Below, piece after piece: positions 1 to 6,597 of a stretch of DNA of 11,250 nt. The notes below the pieces were generated by a model. That model searched no databases. It saw only the letters and a program-made list of their open reading frames with translations, and was not told the origin of the DNA. The DNA is from an uncultured Ruminococcus sp. Lineage in GTDB: Bacteria; Bacillota; Clostridia; Oscillospirales; CAG-382. Location of the stretch: NCBI GenBank assembly GCA_902783535.1, contig CACZRJ010000029.1, forward strand, positions 1 to 11,250, in the 5' to 3' direction. Each line of letters starts with the position of its first letter. Within the stretch, counting starts at the first letter, position 1. A program made the position numbers and the translations under genes.

Positions 1-3
1 AAC

Positions 4-79
4 TGGAGCTGATGATGGGATTCGGACCCATGACCTCATCCTTACCAAGGATGTGCGCTACCACCTGTGCCACATCAGC
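4..79 (-). tRNA. tRNA-Thr (anticodon GGT)
   Basis: The reverse complement folds into a complete 76-nt tRNA. The acceptor stem is GCTGATG/CATCAGC (7 bp), the anticodon stem CATCC/GGATG encloses loop TTGGTAA, and the T stem ATGGG/CCCAT encloses TCCGAAT. The anticodon GGT reads ACC and ACU, so the tRNA carries threonine. The 3' CCA is encoded in the DNA (positions 4-6). The D stem GCAC/GCGC has one A-C mismatch, which is tolerable. A good promoter lies about 40 bp upstream. The 3' end points out of the window, so a co-transcribed tRNA or a terminator would be beyond position 1. Confidence 0.96.
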
Positions 80-122
80 AAATCCAAGAACCTTGTGATA
101 ATCGTAATACAGAACGATTTGT

Positions 123-151
123 ATTTTACAACATAATTTCAGAATTTGCAA
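123..151 (-). promoter_or_regulatory. Sigma-70-type promoter of the tRNA-Thr gene
   Basis: On the minus strand a -35 box TTGCAA (146-151) and a -10 box TAAAAT (123-128) are separated by exactly 17 bp. The expected start site near position 116 would leave a leader of roughly 37 nt before the mature tRNA at position 79. The spacing and the AT-rich surroundings are typical of a housekeeping promoter. Confidence 0.7.
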
Positions 152-319
152 GTGTTTTTTTGATAATTTAGCAACTTTTTTGGTTTACTGAAGTGAAAAA
201 GTAACTTCCACTTCGTAGGGGGGTAAGTTGAATTTTGTCTTACACTGGATTGGTTGCTTTTTTATAAGAGGGTGACGCAGCAACCGTATGCATTACCGAC
301 TTGTGTGAAACTTGTCCTC
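152..319. other. AT-rich spacer without a recognisable gene
   Basis: This stretch between the tRNA promoter and the IS3 remnant is clearly more AT-rich than the coding part of the window. I see no credible coding region or RNA gene. There is a weak 6-bp inverted repeat GGTTGC/GCAACC (251-256 and 280-285) with a long loop, which I do not interpret. Confidence 0.5.
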
Positions 320-502
320 TGTACCACCCGAAAAGTGTTCACACTTGACTTTTCCTGCGGTATTTTGTTTTTTGAAGTGGAGCGGATTCTTGTCGATACC
401 CATCTCTTCGGCTATTGAGGTCGCTGATCGTCCTGAGCTAATGATCAACTGGCAGACCTCTTTCCTGTACTCCGGAGTGTACTTGCTGTTGTTACTGGCC
501 AT
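293..502 (-). pseudogene. Truncated IS3-family transposase OrfA (N-terminal HTH part only)
   Basis: The ORF encodes 69 residues. About the first 39, starting MASNNSKYTPEYRKEV and including SGRSATSIAEEMGIDKN, match the N-terminal helix-turn-helix region of IS3-family OrfA proteins, which bind the element ends. A full OrfA is about 90-110 residues and would continue after GIDKN with a W-containing recognition helix. Here the sequence switches to unrelated residues (PLHFKKQN onward) that are a translation of the terminal repeat and flanking DNA. The protein cannot be functional. The start ATG lies only 7 nt after the stop codon of the upstream 685-residue gene, which suggests that the element joined, and perhaps replaced, the end of that gene. 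Confidence 0.75.
320..502 (-). mobile_element. Internally deleted IS3-family element (orfA start joined to a terminal repeat)
   Basis: The minus strand carries the beginning of an IS3-type orfA (502 down to about 386), followed within about 30 bp by a sequence that looks like an IS3-family terminal inverted repeat. Read on the plus strand from position 320, this tip starts TGTACCACCCGAAAAG and runs to about 360. IS3-family ends usually begin TGT or TGA, followed by a C-rich block. The rest of orfA and all of orfB, including the DDE domain, are missing. No matching left repeat is visible upstream of orfA, so the element is a dead remnant. The IS3 assignment rests mainly on the OrfA N-terminus. 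Confidence 0.65.
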
Positions 503-509
503 TTCTTCT

Positions 510-2567
510 TCATCTCGTAATGGGAACTAGATGAGCATAAACATTGTCGTAGAAGTTTGACATCTTCTTTTCCGCATTTTCGTTCGTCTTCGCAAAGCAG
601 AGCGTCAGCGTATTCTCCTCTTCGTTGTACAGGATGGACATCTTCGCTCCGTCCGACTTCCGCAAAGCGTCTAAAAACTCTTTTCCGGGCGTCACGGCGC
701 AGCTTTCCAGCGTCGAGATGTTGATGCAGCGCGCGCATCCGTCCCAGTCCGAATACACGAACGCGAACGAACCGTCCTCCGAGACCACACATGTTTCGGC
801 GTTCTCGGCGACCGCCGTCTTCTCTCCCGTGAAATAGTTCACGCGAAAGAGCGTCCCGTCCGCGTATTCCGTTTTGTAATACTCGTGCGCGTAAAGGAAG
901 CAGCGTCCATCCCGGATGTCGTCCGTGACCTCCTTCGCCGTATAGGTGGCATAGACGTCCTCGCCCTTTTCCAGATAGGACAGGTCGGTCAGTGCATAGA
1001 CGTGATATGTGCCGTTCTGCCGCATGATGACCGCGCGGTCATCTGCGGCGAAGCGCTCGAACGCGCCCGGCAGCCAGATGCCGAACGTCCTGCCGTTCTC
1101 GTCGGTGTAATCGAACTGCCAGCCGCCGTCTCCGGGGTCGTCGTACGCGAACCGACGGACGTATTCGGAATAGGTACAGCGAATCTCCGCTTCACTGTTG
1201 TACGGGAACGTCCGGATCCCTACGACGGACTCCGTCGGAGAAAGGATTCCCCTGCCCGCGCCCAGGATCATCCAGGGATGATCCGGATCTTCCGAATCGA
1301 CATCGAACACGCGCAGGTAGTCTCCGCCGTAGGTCAGGTCGATCGTTTCATCGTCTTTGCAGAATTGTATACGTTCTCCGTTCCAGGATGTCGTAGTAAC
1401 GGCGATCTTTTTGCCGGAAGAGCCAAACGTAAAAGCGGAGTCCTCCGGGAAAACGCCGCAGCCGTGTCCGAGCAGCTGCTCGGTATCGGACGCGAAGTCA
1501 TACAGCCAGAGACTTCCGAAATCGTTGCCGTTGTAATCGGTCGTTTTCGTATACAGGCAGCGGCCGGAAGCGCCGTCCACGGCGCGGACGATCAGCAGCG
1601 ATTTTGCCTCCCTGTCCGGAACTTCTTCTTCGATCGCGGCCTCTATGTATGGTTGGATCATAACGTTGAACTCTTCGTACCGTTCGAGTTTTTTGTATTC
1701 CCACCAGATGCTCTCCACCTTTTCCGGCAAGCCGGTCAAGTCAAGTTCCGGCCGCATCTCCTCCATCTTCCAGTAGAGATTCCCGGTAGGATCGAGATGT
1801 GCAGAGACATACGCGTAACAGCGGACATACATCCGGTTGGTCTCGGTGGACAGGAGCTCGGGATGTTCTTTGGACAGAAGTTCCAGTGCGCGGTCGGCAA
1901 TGGCCGCGCCGTCGACATAGCGGTCCTTGAGGATCCGTGCGGACAGATCGATCTTTTCCCCCGTCCGGAGGTCGATGAAATACGGAAGATTGAGTTCGTA
2001 CACCAGCACGTATCGGCTGTCGAACACGGAATCGATCAAAACGTCCCCGAGTCCGTCCAGAGAGAAGGATTCCGTAACGCCGATCCAGTCCACCTGCACG
2101 TCGGAAGATTCCGATGCATCGATGCCGTTCTCCGGCACGGTGGAAGCCTCTCCTCCCGGCAGATCGGAAACGGCCGCGTCGAGCAGACGGAGTTTTCCGT
2201 TCCCGCCGGTCCGCGTCTTCTGAAACGGTGTCCCGCCGGATGTCATCAGCGTGTACACGCGCAGATTTCCGTCCTTCCACAGATTGTCCCGCACCACCGC
2301 GCTGCTGAAGAGCGAGGCAGAACCTTCCGGCTCCGATTCATCCGGAGAAACGGGTTCGCCGGAAACATCCATATCTGGTTTTGTGGTGCTGCCTTCCACA
2401 GATTGAGAGTTCGTAAGATTAGGATTACTTGGAGTATCCACCGGATTTGTATTTCGAAGTGACAATGGAATGATCAAAGCGAGACTGCAAACAAGCATAG
2501 TTACAGCGGCGGCAATCATAATCATTCTCTTGGAAATGAATGGGGATTTATTATTATTTGTCTTCAT
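510..2567 (-). CDS. Membrane-anchored extracytoplasmic protein of unknown function (685 aa)
   Basis: I do not recognise this protein. Residues 1-13 are short and basic, and residues 14-36 form one hydrophobic helix that fits an uncleaved signal anchor. Residues about 38-85 form a linker rich in Ser, Thr, Pro and acidic residues. The rest (about 600 residues) is soluble, acidic and aromatic-rich. It has repeated short strand-like segments of the type LWLYDF, YLRVFDV, TYHVYALTD, TLFRVNYFTGEK and GSFAFVYS, suggesting a beta-propeller-like fold outside the cell. The start is the ATG at 2567 because GAAGGAGC sits 8 nt before it; a TTG at 2588 has no such site. The frame stays open upstream to a TAA at 2694-2696 and encodes a D-D-D-L-I-E motif (2579-2596). 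Such motifs are common at the N-terminus of membrane-anchored proteins encoded next to ECF sigma factors in Clostridia, so the original start may be lost. Both flanks are mobile-element debris. Confidence 0.75.
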   Translation of the reverse strand: MKTNNNKSPFISKRMIMIAAAVTMLVCSLALIIPLSLRNTNPVDTPSNPNLTNSQSVEGSTTKPDMDVSGEPVSPDESEPEGSASLFSSAVVRDNLWKDGNLRVYTLMTSGGTPFQKTRTGGNGKLRLLDAAVSDLPGGEASTVPENGIDASESSDVQVDWIGVTESFSLDGLGDVLIDSVFDSRYVLVYELNLPYFIDLRTGEKIDLSARILKDRYVDGAAIADRALELLSKEHPELLSTETNRMYVRCYAYVSAHLDPTGNLYWKMEEMRPELDLTGLPEKVESIWWEYKKLERYEEFNVMIQPYIEAAIEEEVPDREAKSLLIVRAVDGASGRCLYTKTTDYNGNDFGSLWLYDFASDTEQLLGHGCGVFPEDSAFTFGSSGKKIAVTTTSWNGERIQFCKDDETIDLTYGGDYLRVFDVDSEDPDHPWMILGAGRGILSPTESVVGIRTFPYNSEAEIRCTYSEYVRRFAYDDPGDGGWQFDYTDENGRTFGIWLPGAFERFAADDRAVIMRQNGTYHVYALTDLSYLEKGEDVYATYTAKEVTDDIRDGRCFLYAHEYYKTEYADGTLFRVNYFTGEKTAVAENAETCVVSEDGSFAFVYSDWDGCARCINISTLESCAVTPGKEFLDALRKSDGAKMSILYNEEENTLTLCFAKTNENAEKKMSNFYDNVYAHLVPITR

Positions 2568-2584
2568 TTTATCGGCTCCTTCTA

Positions 2585-2748
2585 TCAAGTCATCATCAAA
2601 AGCATGCAGATATTGTCTTTTACCGGTGCCCTTTCCGTTTGGATTGCCATCTGGGCGAGATACTGATGAATGCTTTCGGCAAAGCGAAAAACCTTAAGGC
2701 TCGGGGCAAAGCCCCGGCGTGACAAAATGGGCCAGTTTGTGTCATCCA
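2585..2748. other. Non-coding remnant between the 685-aa gene and the 23-bp repeats
   Basis: No convincing gene lies here. Short open frames exist on both strands but have no family resemblance or good ribosome binding site. A compact GC hairpin CGGGGC-AAA-GCCCCG occupies 2702-2716. On the minus strand a short T-run follows only 11 nt after it, so it is a poor terminator candidate. The part at 2568-2693 on the minus strand is an in-frame upstream extension of the 685-residue ORF. No clear promoter for that gene is visible. Confidence 0.4.
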
Positions 2749-2834
2749 TGACCGCATAATCCGTCAATTTGTGACCGCCAATCGTGTCTTTCCCTGACCG
2801 GATTATGTGTCTTTACTGACCGTTTTTACTGTCA
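2749..2834. repeat. Four TGACCG motifs at 22-23 bp spacing, IS21-like element end
   Basis: On the plus strand the motif TGACCG occurs at 2749, 2772, 2795 and 2817, that is at intervals of 23, 23 and 22 bp. Each is preceded by a related segment containing GTGTC or GTCAA. The array ends in a TGTCA tip at 2830-2834; on the minus strand it reads TGACAGTAAAAACGGTCAG. Multiple evenly spaced transposase-binding repeats next to a TGACA/TGTCA tip are characteristic of IS21-family ends. No istA or istB coding sequence follows on either side, so this would be a solo end or relic. The regular spacing is directly visible; the family assignment is an inference. Confidence 0.55.
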
Positions 2835-2843
2835 GACTGCACC

Positions 2844-2908
2844 AACCAAGAAGGGGCTAACGAGTAGCACCTCTTTCACTGCCGTACATGCCTTCCGGCA
2901 TACGGCGA
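2844..2908 (-). ncRNA. 3' relic of a group II intron (domains V and VI, IIC-like)
   Basis: On the minus strand 2908-2881 reads TCGCCGTATGCC, GGAA, GGCATGTACGGC. It forms the domain V shape: a lower helix CGCCGTAT/GTACGGC, a two-nucleotide AT bulge, a short upper helix GCC/GGC and a GGAA tetraloop. The CGC in place of the usual AGC catalytic triad, and the short upper helix, point to class C introns. The next segment (2880-2845) folds as a domain VI helix AAAGAGG/CCTTCTT capped by GCTA/TTAGC, with an unpaired A in the lower stem at the position of a branch-point adenosine. Neither the intron-encoded reverse transcriptase nor domains I-IV are present. Confidence 0.6.
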
Positions 2909-2938
2909 TTCCATTCAAATAATCATTCAAACAGCTTT

Positions 2939-2963
2939 GAAATCCTCGTATCGCGGGGATTTC
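2939..2963 (-). terminator. Possible terminator stem of the MoxR/DUF58 operon
   Basis: Arms GAAATCC and GGATTTC (7 bp) flank a GC-rich inner part and a 5-nt loop, starting 5 nt after the stop codon of the SpoIIM-family gene. The position is right for an operon terminator, but no T-run follows on the minus strand. The group II intron relic begins about 30 nt further on. Class C introns prefer to insert beside terminator stems, which could explain the missing T-tract. Function is uncertain. Confidence 0.3.
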
Positions 2964-2968
2964 TTTGC

Positions 2969-4030
2969 TTATGGGGTGCAGCTCCTGCTACCGTTTGACC
3001 GTGCTTTCCGAAGCCGGTTTTCCGTTTCCGGCCCGCGATTTCTCCCGTCTTTACGAATGCCGATCAGCAGATACACAATCACAAGGACGGCCATCCCTGC
3101 CGCGAACAGGTATTTGACCGCGTACGGGATCTCGAGCGGCGTAAAAAAGCTTTCGATCAGCGCCGACGGGATCAGAAACAGGACACCGATCAGCACAATC
3201 TTCACCGCCTTTTTTCCCTGTACGGCCAGCGCCGTTCTTCTGGTTAGTCCGCGGGGATTGATCAGCGCGTATCCGATCATGAAGCCGGCCATGCCCGACA
3301 GCCAGATCGCGAACAGTTCTGTGACGCCGTGGGGAAGGATCAGCGACCAGAAGAAGGCGCCGGAGCCGTTCGCCCCGCAGTACCCTCCCAGCGCGCCCAG
3401 CAGAATCCCGTTGGAAACCAGAGCGTAGATTGTAAAGAGTCCGAGGGTGATCCCGCCCGCGAAGGATTCCAGACAGACGATGATGTTGTTTCCCCCGATG
3501 TATAGTCCTTCCAGGGTCGCCTTCAGGGCGTTGAACAGATCGTAGTTCCCCTCCTGCCGGATGGAGCTCAGCTGATCCTCGGAAAGAAACGCCAGCGCGT
3601 TTTCTGGATTCACCCGCACGTACACGTAGGCGATCAGCGCGGGCAGAACGAAGGCAAGCATCGCGCAGAGAAAGTATTTGACGTTCGCGCGGAACAGTCT
3701 GGGAAAGCCCGTGCCGATAAAGGAGAACACGTCGCCGAACCGGAACACCGTTTTGCTGTAGATGACGGAATGGGCGTCCCCGACGATGGTATTCAAGTAG
3801 CCGGCCGTTTCCGTCTCCCCCCAGAACGTCCGGACGTAGGCGAGATGGTTGGCAGCAGTCCGGTACAGTTCCATGTACCGGTCGATCCGCTCCTTGGTGG
3901 GCGCCTTTCGGGAGAGTCCGTTCCGGAACCGGCTCCGCCGTCCGGCGAAGTATTTGTTTTCCTGTTCGAGTTCCAGCCAGTCGGAGCGGTGAAGCCGGAT
4001 GAAATCCTGCTCGTTTTCAGCGTTTTTCAC
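2969..4030 (-). CDS. SpoIIM/DUF95-family integral membrane protein
   Basis: This 353-residue protein belongs to the stage II sporulation protein M (DUF95) family. A charged N-terminal cytoplasmic region of about 110 residues is followed by helices near 117-140, 183-205, 206-220, 240-257, 277-297 and 303-325. Family-typical motifs are visible: NNIIV (181-185), the glycine-rich GILLGALGG (208-216) and LPHGVTE (232-238). SpoIIM itself helps engulfment during sporulation, but family members in MoxR/DUF58 operons occur in non-sporulating bacteria and probably have a different, membrane-related role. The start is a GTG overlapping the RDD gene stop as GTGA, with AGAGGTGAGA just upstream. It is the last gene of the operon. 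The C-terminal tail (about 328-353) is basic and probably cytoplasmic. Confidence 0.88.
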   Translation of the reverse strand: MKNAENEQDFIRLHRSDWLELEQENKYFAGRRSRFRNGLSRKAPTKERIDRYMELYRTAANHLAYVRTFWGETETAGYLNTIVGDAHSVIYSKTVFRFGDVFSFIGTGFPRLFRANVKYFLCAMLAFVLPALIAYVYVRVNPENALAFLSEDQLSSIRQEGNYDLFNALKATLEGLYIGGNNIIVCLESFAGGITLGLFTIYALVSNGILLGALGGYCGANGSGAFFWSLILPHGVTELFAIWLSGMAGFMIGYALINPRGLTRRTALAVQGKKAVKIVLIGVLFLIPSALIESFFTPLEIPYAVKYLFAAGMAVLVIVYLLIGIRKDGRNRGPETENRLRKARSNGSRSCTP

Positions 4031-5190
4031 ATCTCACCTCTCGACCTGTAAACGGCTTCATGGTATCGGAGAACCTCCCGGAGGAAGGAACAGGTCCGGT
4101 CCTTCTTCAGTCTGGAAGGCCTTTGCTGTCCGCTTTTCCGGAACACGTATTCGACGAACCGCCGGTCGTACGCGAACTTGTTGGAAAGGCTTCTCCTCTT
4201 CGTCAGGTACTCGCCCAGCATCCGCGTCTCGTACAGGGTCAGATAGGCTCCCTCCGGAACGAATCCGCTTACGGTTTCCGCGTCCGCGGTCATCCCGGAA
4301 TCTCCGTTGTTCGTCGCAGCAGGGCCTTCCGCAGCCGCAACCGCATCCGGTCCCTGCCCTTTCGCGTTTTCCGTGGAGTGCTTCCCTTCCGCAGCCTCGT
4401 GCATCTCCCGAAGGAATTCGGCGATTGTTTGGTCGGTGACCCGGCCGAAGTTCTGTCCCTCGTCTTCTTCCGTCTTTTCCATGTCTTCAGAAGACAGAGA
4501 ATCGGAACCCGCGTCGTCCGCGTCTTTGGGTCCGCTTTCGGGAGCGGCGTTCCACACGTCTGCACCGATCCGCCTTCCCAGCTTGATGACCATCGTCCCG
4601 GCCGCCATATCCCCCAGCCGCTGCCGTTTCCGGGAAAAGAAGGCGAACAGCCCGTCCAGCGCCTCTCCACCCGGGATCAGATGCAGAAAGCGCATCAGGG
4701 TCCGGGCGGCGATCTGGGAAAAGGAGGCGGATTCCCCCGTGACGGATACGGCCCGGATCCGGACCGCGCGCTTTCCGGGGGTTCGCCCGCTCCAGAGGGT
4801 CTCGAAGAGGCCGAAATACAGGAACCGGCCCAGCAGGACGGCAAAGTATCCGACGATGATCAGGTACATCAGGTTTTCCGTCGAGGCCTCCATCGTGCCC
4901 TGGATCTCCGTCACGTTTCCGTGAAACACCGCGAAGGCGATAATCAGAAGGACGATCACCCAGAACGCGCCCCGGATAAGCAAATCGATCAGAGAGGCGA
5001 GGTACCGGCTTCCGAGGCCCGCGGTTTCGTACCGGATCGTGACGTTCTCGTGGGTGCGGATCTCCACGTAGTGGCGCGGATCCGTTCCGGTCTCTCCGGT
5101 CAGCGCGTTAACATATGTTTTGACGTTTGCGTTGGCGTTCGCGTTGGCGTTCGCGGCGTAGCCGCCGGATTCGATTTGTGAAGCGTTCAC
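4027..5190 (-). CDS. RDD-family membrane protein with long acidic insert and extra C-terminal region
   Basis: Residues about 55-205 form an RDD domain: RYETAGLGSRYLASLIDL carries the first Arg/Asp signature, two helices lie near 70-90 and 107-128, and GRTPGKR (135-141) and QRLGDMAAGTMV (190-201) follow. RDD proteins are small membrane proteins of mostly unknown role, some suggested to act in transport or ion homeostasis. At 387 residues this one is much longer than a bare RDD protein (about 150). It has an Ala-Asn repeat at 13-22, an acidic low-complexity linker (about 212-300) and a basic, aromatic C-terminal segment (about 310-387) I cannot assign. The start is GTG at 5190, preceded by AAAGGAGGGGGAGGAGA. 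The 42-bp gap before it is the only real gap in the operon. Confidence 0.85.
   Translation of the reverse strand: MNASQIESGGYAANANANANANVKTYVNALTGETGTDPRHYVEIRTHENVTIRYETAGLGSRYLASLIDLLIRGAFWVIVLLIIAFAVFHGNVTEIQGTMEASTENLMYLIIVGYFAVLLGRFLYFGLFETLWSGRTPGKRAVRIRAVSVTGESASFSQIAARTLMRFLHLIPGGEALDGLFAFFSRKRQRLGDMAAGTMVIKLGRRIGADVWNAAPESGPKDADDAGSDSLSSEDMEKTEEDEGQNFGRVTDQTIAEFLREMHEAAEGKHSTENAKGQGPDAVAAAEGPAATNNGDSGMTADAETVSGFVPEGAYLTLYETRMLGEYLTKRRSLSNKFAYDRRFVEYVFRKSGQQRPSRLKKDRTCSFLREVLRYHEAVYRSRGEM
5125..5154 (-). repeat. Hexanucleotide (Ala-Asn) repeat in the RDD gene
   Basis: Five consecutive 6-bp units of the form GCNAAC (GCG, GCC, GCG, GCC, GCA before AAC) encode an Ala-Asn run at residues 13-22 of the RDD protein. 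The first four units also form two exact copies of a 12-bp unit. Gain or loss of units would keep the reading frame, so length variation is possible without breaking the gene. Confidence 0.85.
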
Positions 5191-5232
5191 TCTCCTCCCC
5201 CTCCTTTCGTGTTTTCCGGTTCCGGCGCGGCC

Positions 5233-6597
5233 TTACAGGAGCCCCCGGTTTTTAATGTTCAGATAAGCGGACACGGCGGACAGGGATAGTTTGTCCGGAT
5301 CCGAATCGAGATTCAGGATGCCCGCGTTTTTCAGGATGTCGGAAATATGCTCCCGGTCCTTGACGTATTTCAGCGCGGCGGATTTCCGGTAGACGTCGTC
5401 CGTTTCGTCATGCCCGCCTTTCTTCCCCGCTCCGCCGTCTTCGCCTGATTCCGTCCGGCCGCAGGCGCAGTCGTAAAGACGGGGGTCCCGGATGGTCACG
5501 GCGCACACGAGATGGCGGCCCATGAGGACCTTGACTGCACCGGCGAACCGCAGCGCCTCCTCGGCGTTGAACAGCTGGGTGAACACGAAGATCAGGGAGC
5601 GCCGCTTCACGTTCGCCGTAAACGCTTCCATGGCCCGTTCGTAATCGGCAGCGTTCTCGCTGCTTTTGGCGGCAAAGAAGAGCTCCGCGATCCGGTCCAT
5701 CTGTCCGGCCCGCTTCTCCGCCTTCACGAAGGACTGGACCTCCGAAGCGAACAGTTGGGCGCCGAAGTTGTCCCCGCCCCGGATGCAGTAGTCGGCCAGC
5801 AGGAAGGAGGCGTTGATGGCGTAGTCCAGAATCATGACGTTCCGGTACCGGCTGTTCATGACCCTGCTGGCGTCGATCATGGCATAGATGTACTGGTTCC
5901 GTTCCGGGGAAAAGGTGTTGACGATCAGGGAGCCGGCCCTGGCCGTGGCGGGCCAGTTGATCAGCCGGTAGTTGTCCCCTTCCAGATACGGGCGGAGGGT
6001 GCTGAACTCGCCGGCGTCCGCGGTCTTTTTCACCTGCCGGATCCCGTTGACCAGCAGGTTCTGGGACAAAGCGGCAATCCCGTACTCGGACAGGTCGTGC
6101 ATGTTCGGGTACACCCGGACAATTGCGTCCTCCGTCCGGACGGTCTTCGTCCTCCGAATCAGCCCGAGCACGCCCGGATACCGAAGCGTCAAGGCGGGGA
6201 AACGGTATTCCCCCCGCTTCAGGGGCTTCAATTTGTAGGAAAAGGACGCGAAGGAATGGGCGGAGACCGGCTGCGGTTTCGGCATTTCCCCGACCTCGAA
6301 ATAGTCCGGGACGTCGTCCGTGATCTCCACGTTCAGGCTGTGGTCCGACGTGTTCCGGACGGAGATCTCCGCGGTATGCTCATGGTTGAGGGAAAGCTTT
6401 TTGTCCAGATTCCGTTCCGCCTCCAGGCAGTCCGTGTTCGGGGTCGCGGCCAGATCGTAGATCAGCAGAACGACCGCGACGGAATTGGAGATAAGGAACG
6501 CCGCGACGGCGAACCCCGTCCCCCCGGCGAACCCGGAAGCCGCGGTGAGGACGGCGCAAACGGCGATCAGCAGCGCGAACCGCTTCGTGACGCTCAT
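5233..6597 (-). CDS. DUF58 domain-containing protein
   Basis: This 454-residue protein starts with two hydrophobic helices (about 7-25 and 28-50) that anchor it in the membrane. A beta-rich part (about 60-165, including the typical PLKRGEY and YPGVLGL) precedes the DUF58 core at about 196-245, with GEFSTLRPYLEGD, then R211, INWPATAR, and IDASRVM at the first strand of a von Willebrand A-like fold. DUF58 proteins are the standard partners of MoxR ATPases, which are thought to act on them or with them as chaperones. The usual D-x-S-x-S metal site appears as D-A-S-R-V, lacking the second serine. The ATG shares one base with the MoxR stop codon (TGATG), indicating coupled translation. Confidence 0.9.
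   Translation of the reverse strand: MSVTKRFALLIAVCAVLTAASGFAGGTGFAVAAFLISNSVAVVLLIYDLAATPNTDCLEAERNLDKKLSLNHEHTAEISVRNTSDHSLNVEITDDVPDYFEVGEMPKPQPVSAHSFASFSYKLKPLKRGEYRFPALTLRYPGVLGLIRRTKTVRTEDAIVRVYPNMHDLSEYGIAALSQNLLVNGIRQVKKTADAGEFSTLRPYLEGDNYRLINWPATARAGSLIVNTFSPERNQYIYAMIDASRVMNSRYRNVMILDYAINASFLLADYCIRGGDNFGAQLFASEVQSFVKAEKRAGQMDRIAELFFAAKSSENAADYERAMEAFTANVKRRSLIFVFTQLFNAEEALRFAGAVKVLMGRHLVCAVTIRDPRLYDCACGRTESGEDGGAGKKGGHDETDDVYRKSAALKYVKDREHISDILKNAGILNLDSDPDKLSLSAVSAYLNIKNRGLL

Noticed and set aside
4..79. tRNA-Thr as an integration site for a genomic island covering the left part of the window
   Set aside because: The tRNA 3' end, where integrases normally act, points out of the window. 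No integrase gene and no duplicated tRNA 3' segment is visible.
885..2462. A 525-codon open frame on the plus strand opposite the 685-aa gene
   Set aside because: It lies wholly antisense to a gene with a ribosome binding site and a sensible membrane-anchor layout. Its translation is Arg/Val-rich low-grade sequence without motifs, as expected from a GC-rich antisense frame.
2702..2716. GC-rich hairpin CGGGGC-AAA-GCCCCG as a terminator
   Set aside because: No immediate T-run on either strand, and no gene ends directly before it.
2585..2767. A 60-codon minus-strand ORF between the repeats and the 685-aa gene
   Set aside because: No recognisable motif and no good ribosome binding site; it starts inside the repeat array and appears to be a chance frame.
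5125..5154. The hexamer repeats as a CRISPR or phase-variation tract
   Set aside because: Units are 6 bp without spacers, so not CRISPR. Because units are a multiple of three, length changes would not switch the frame on or off.
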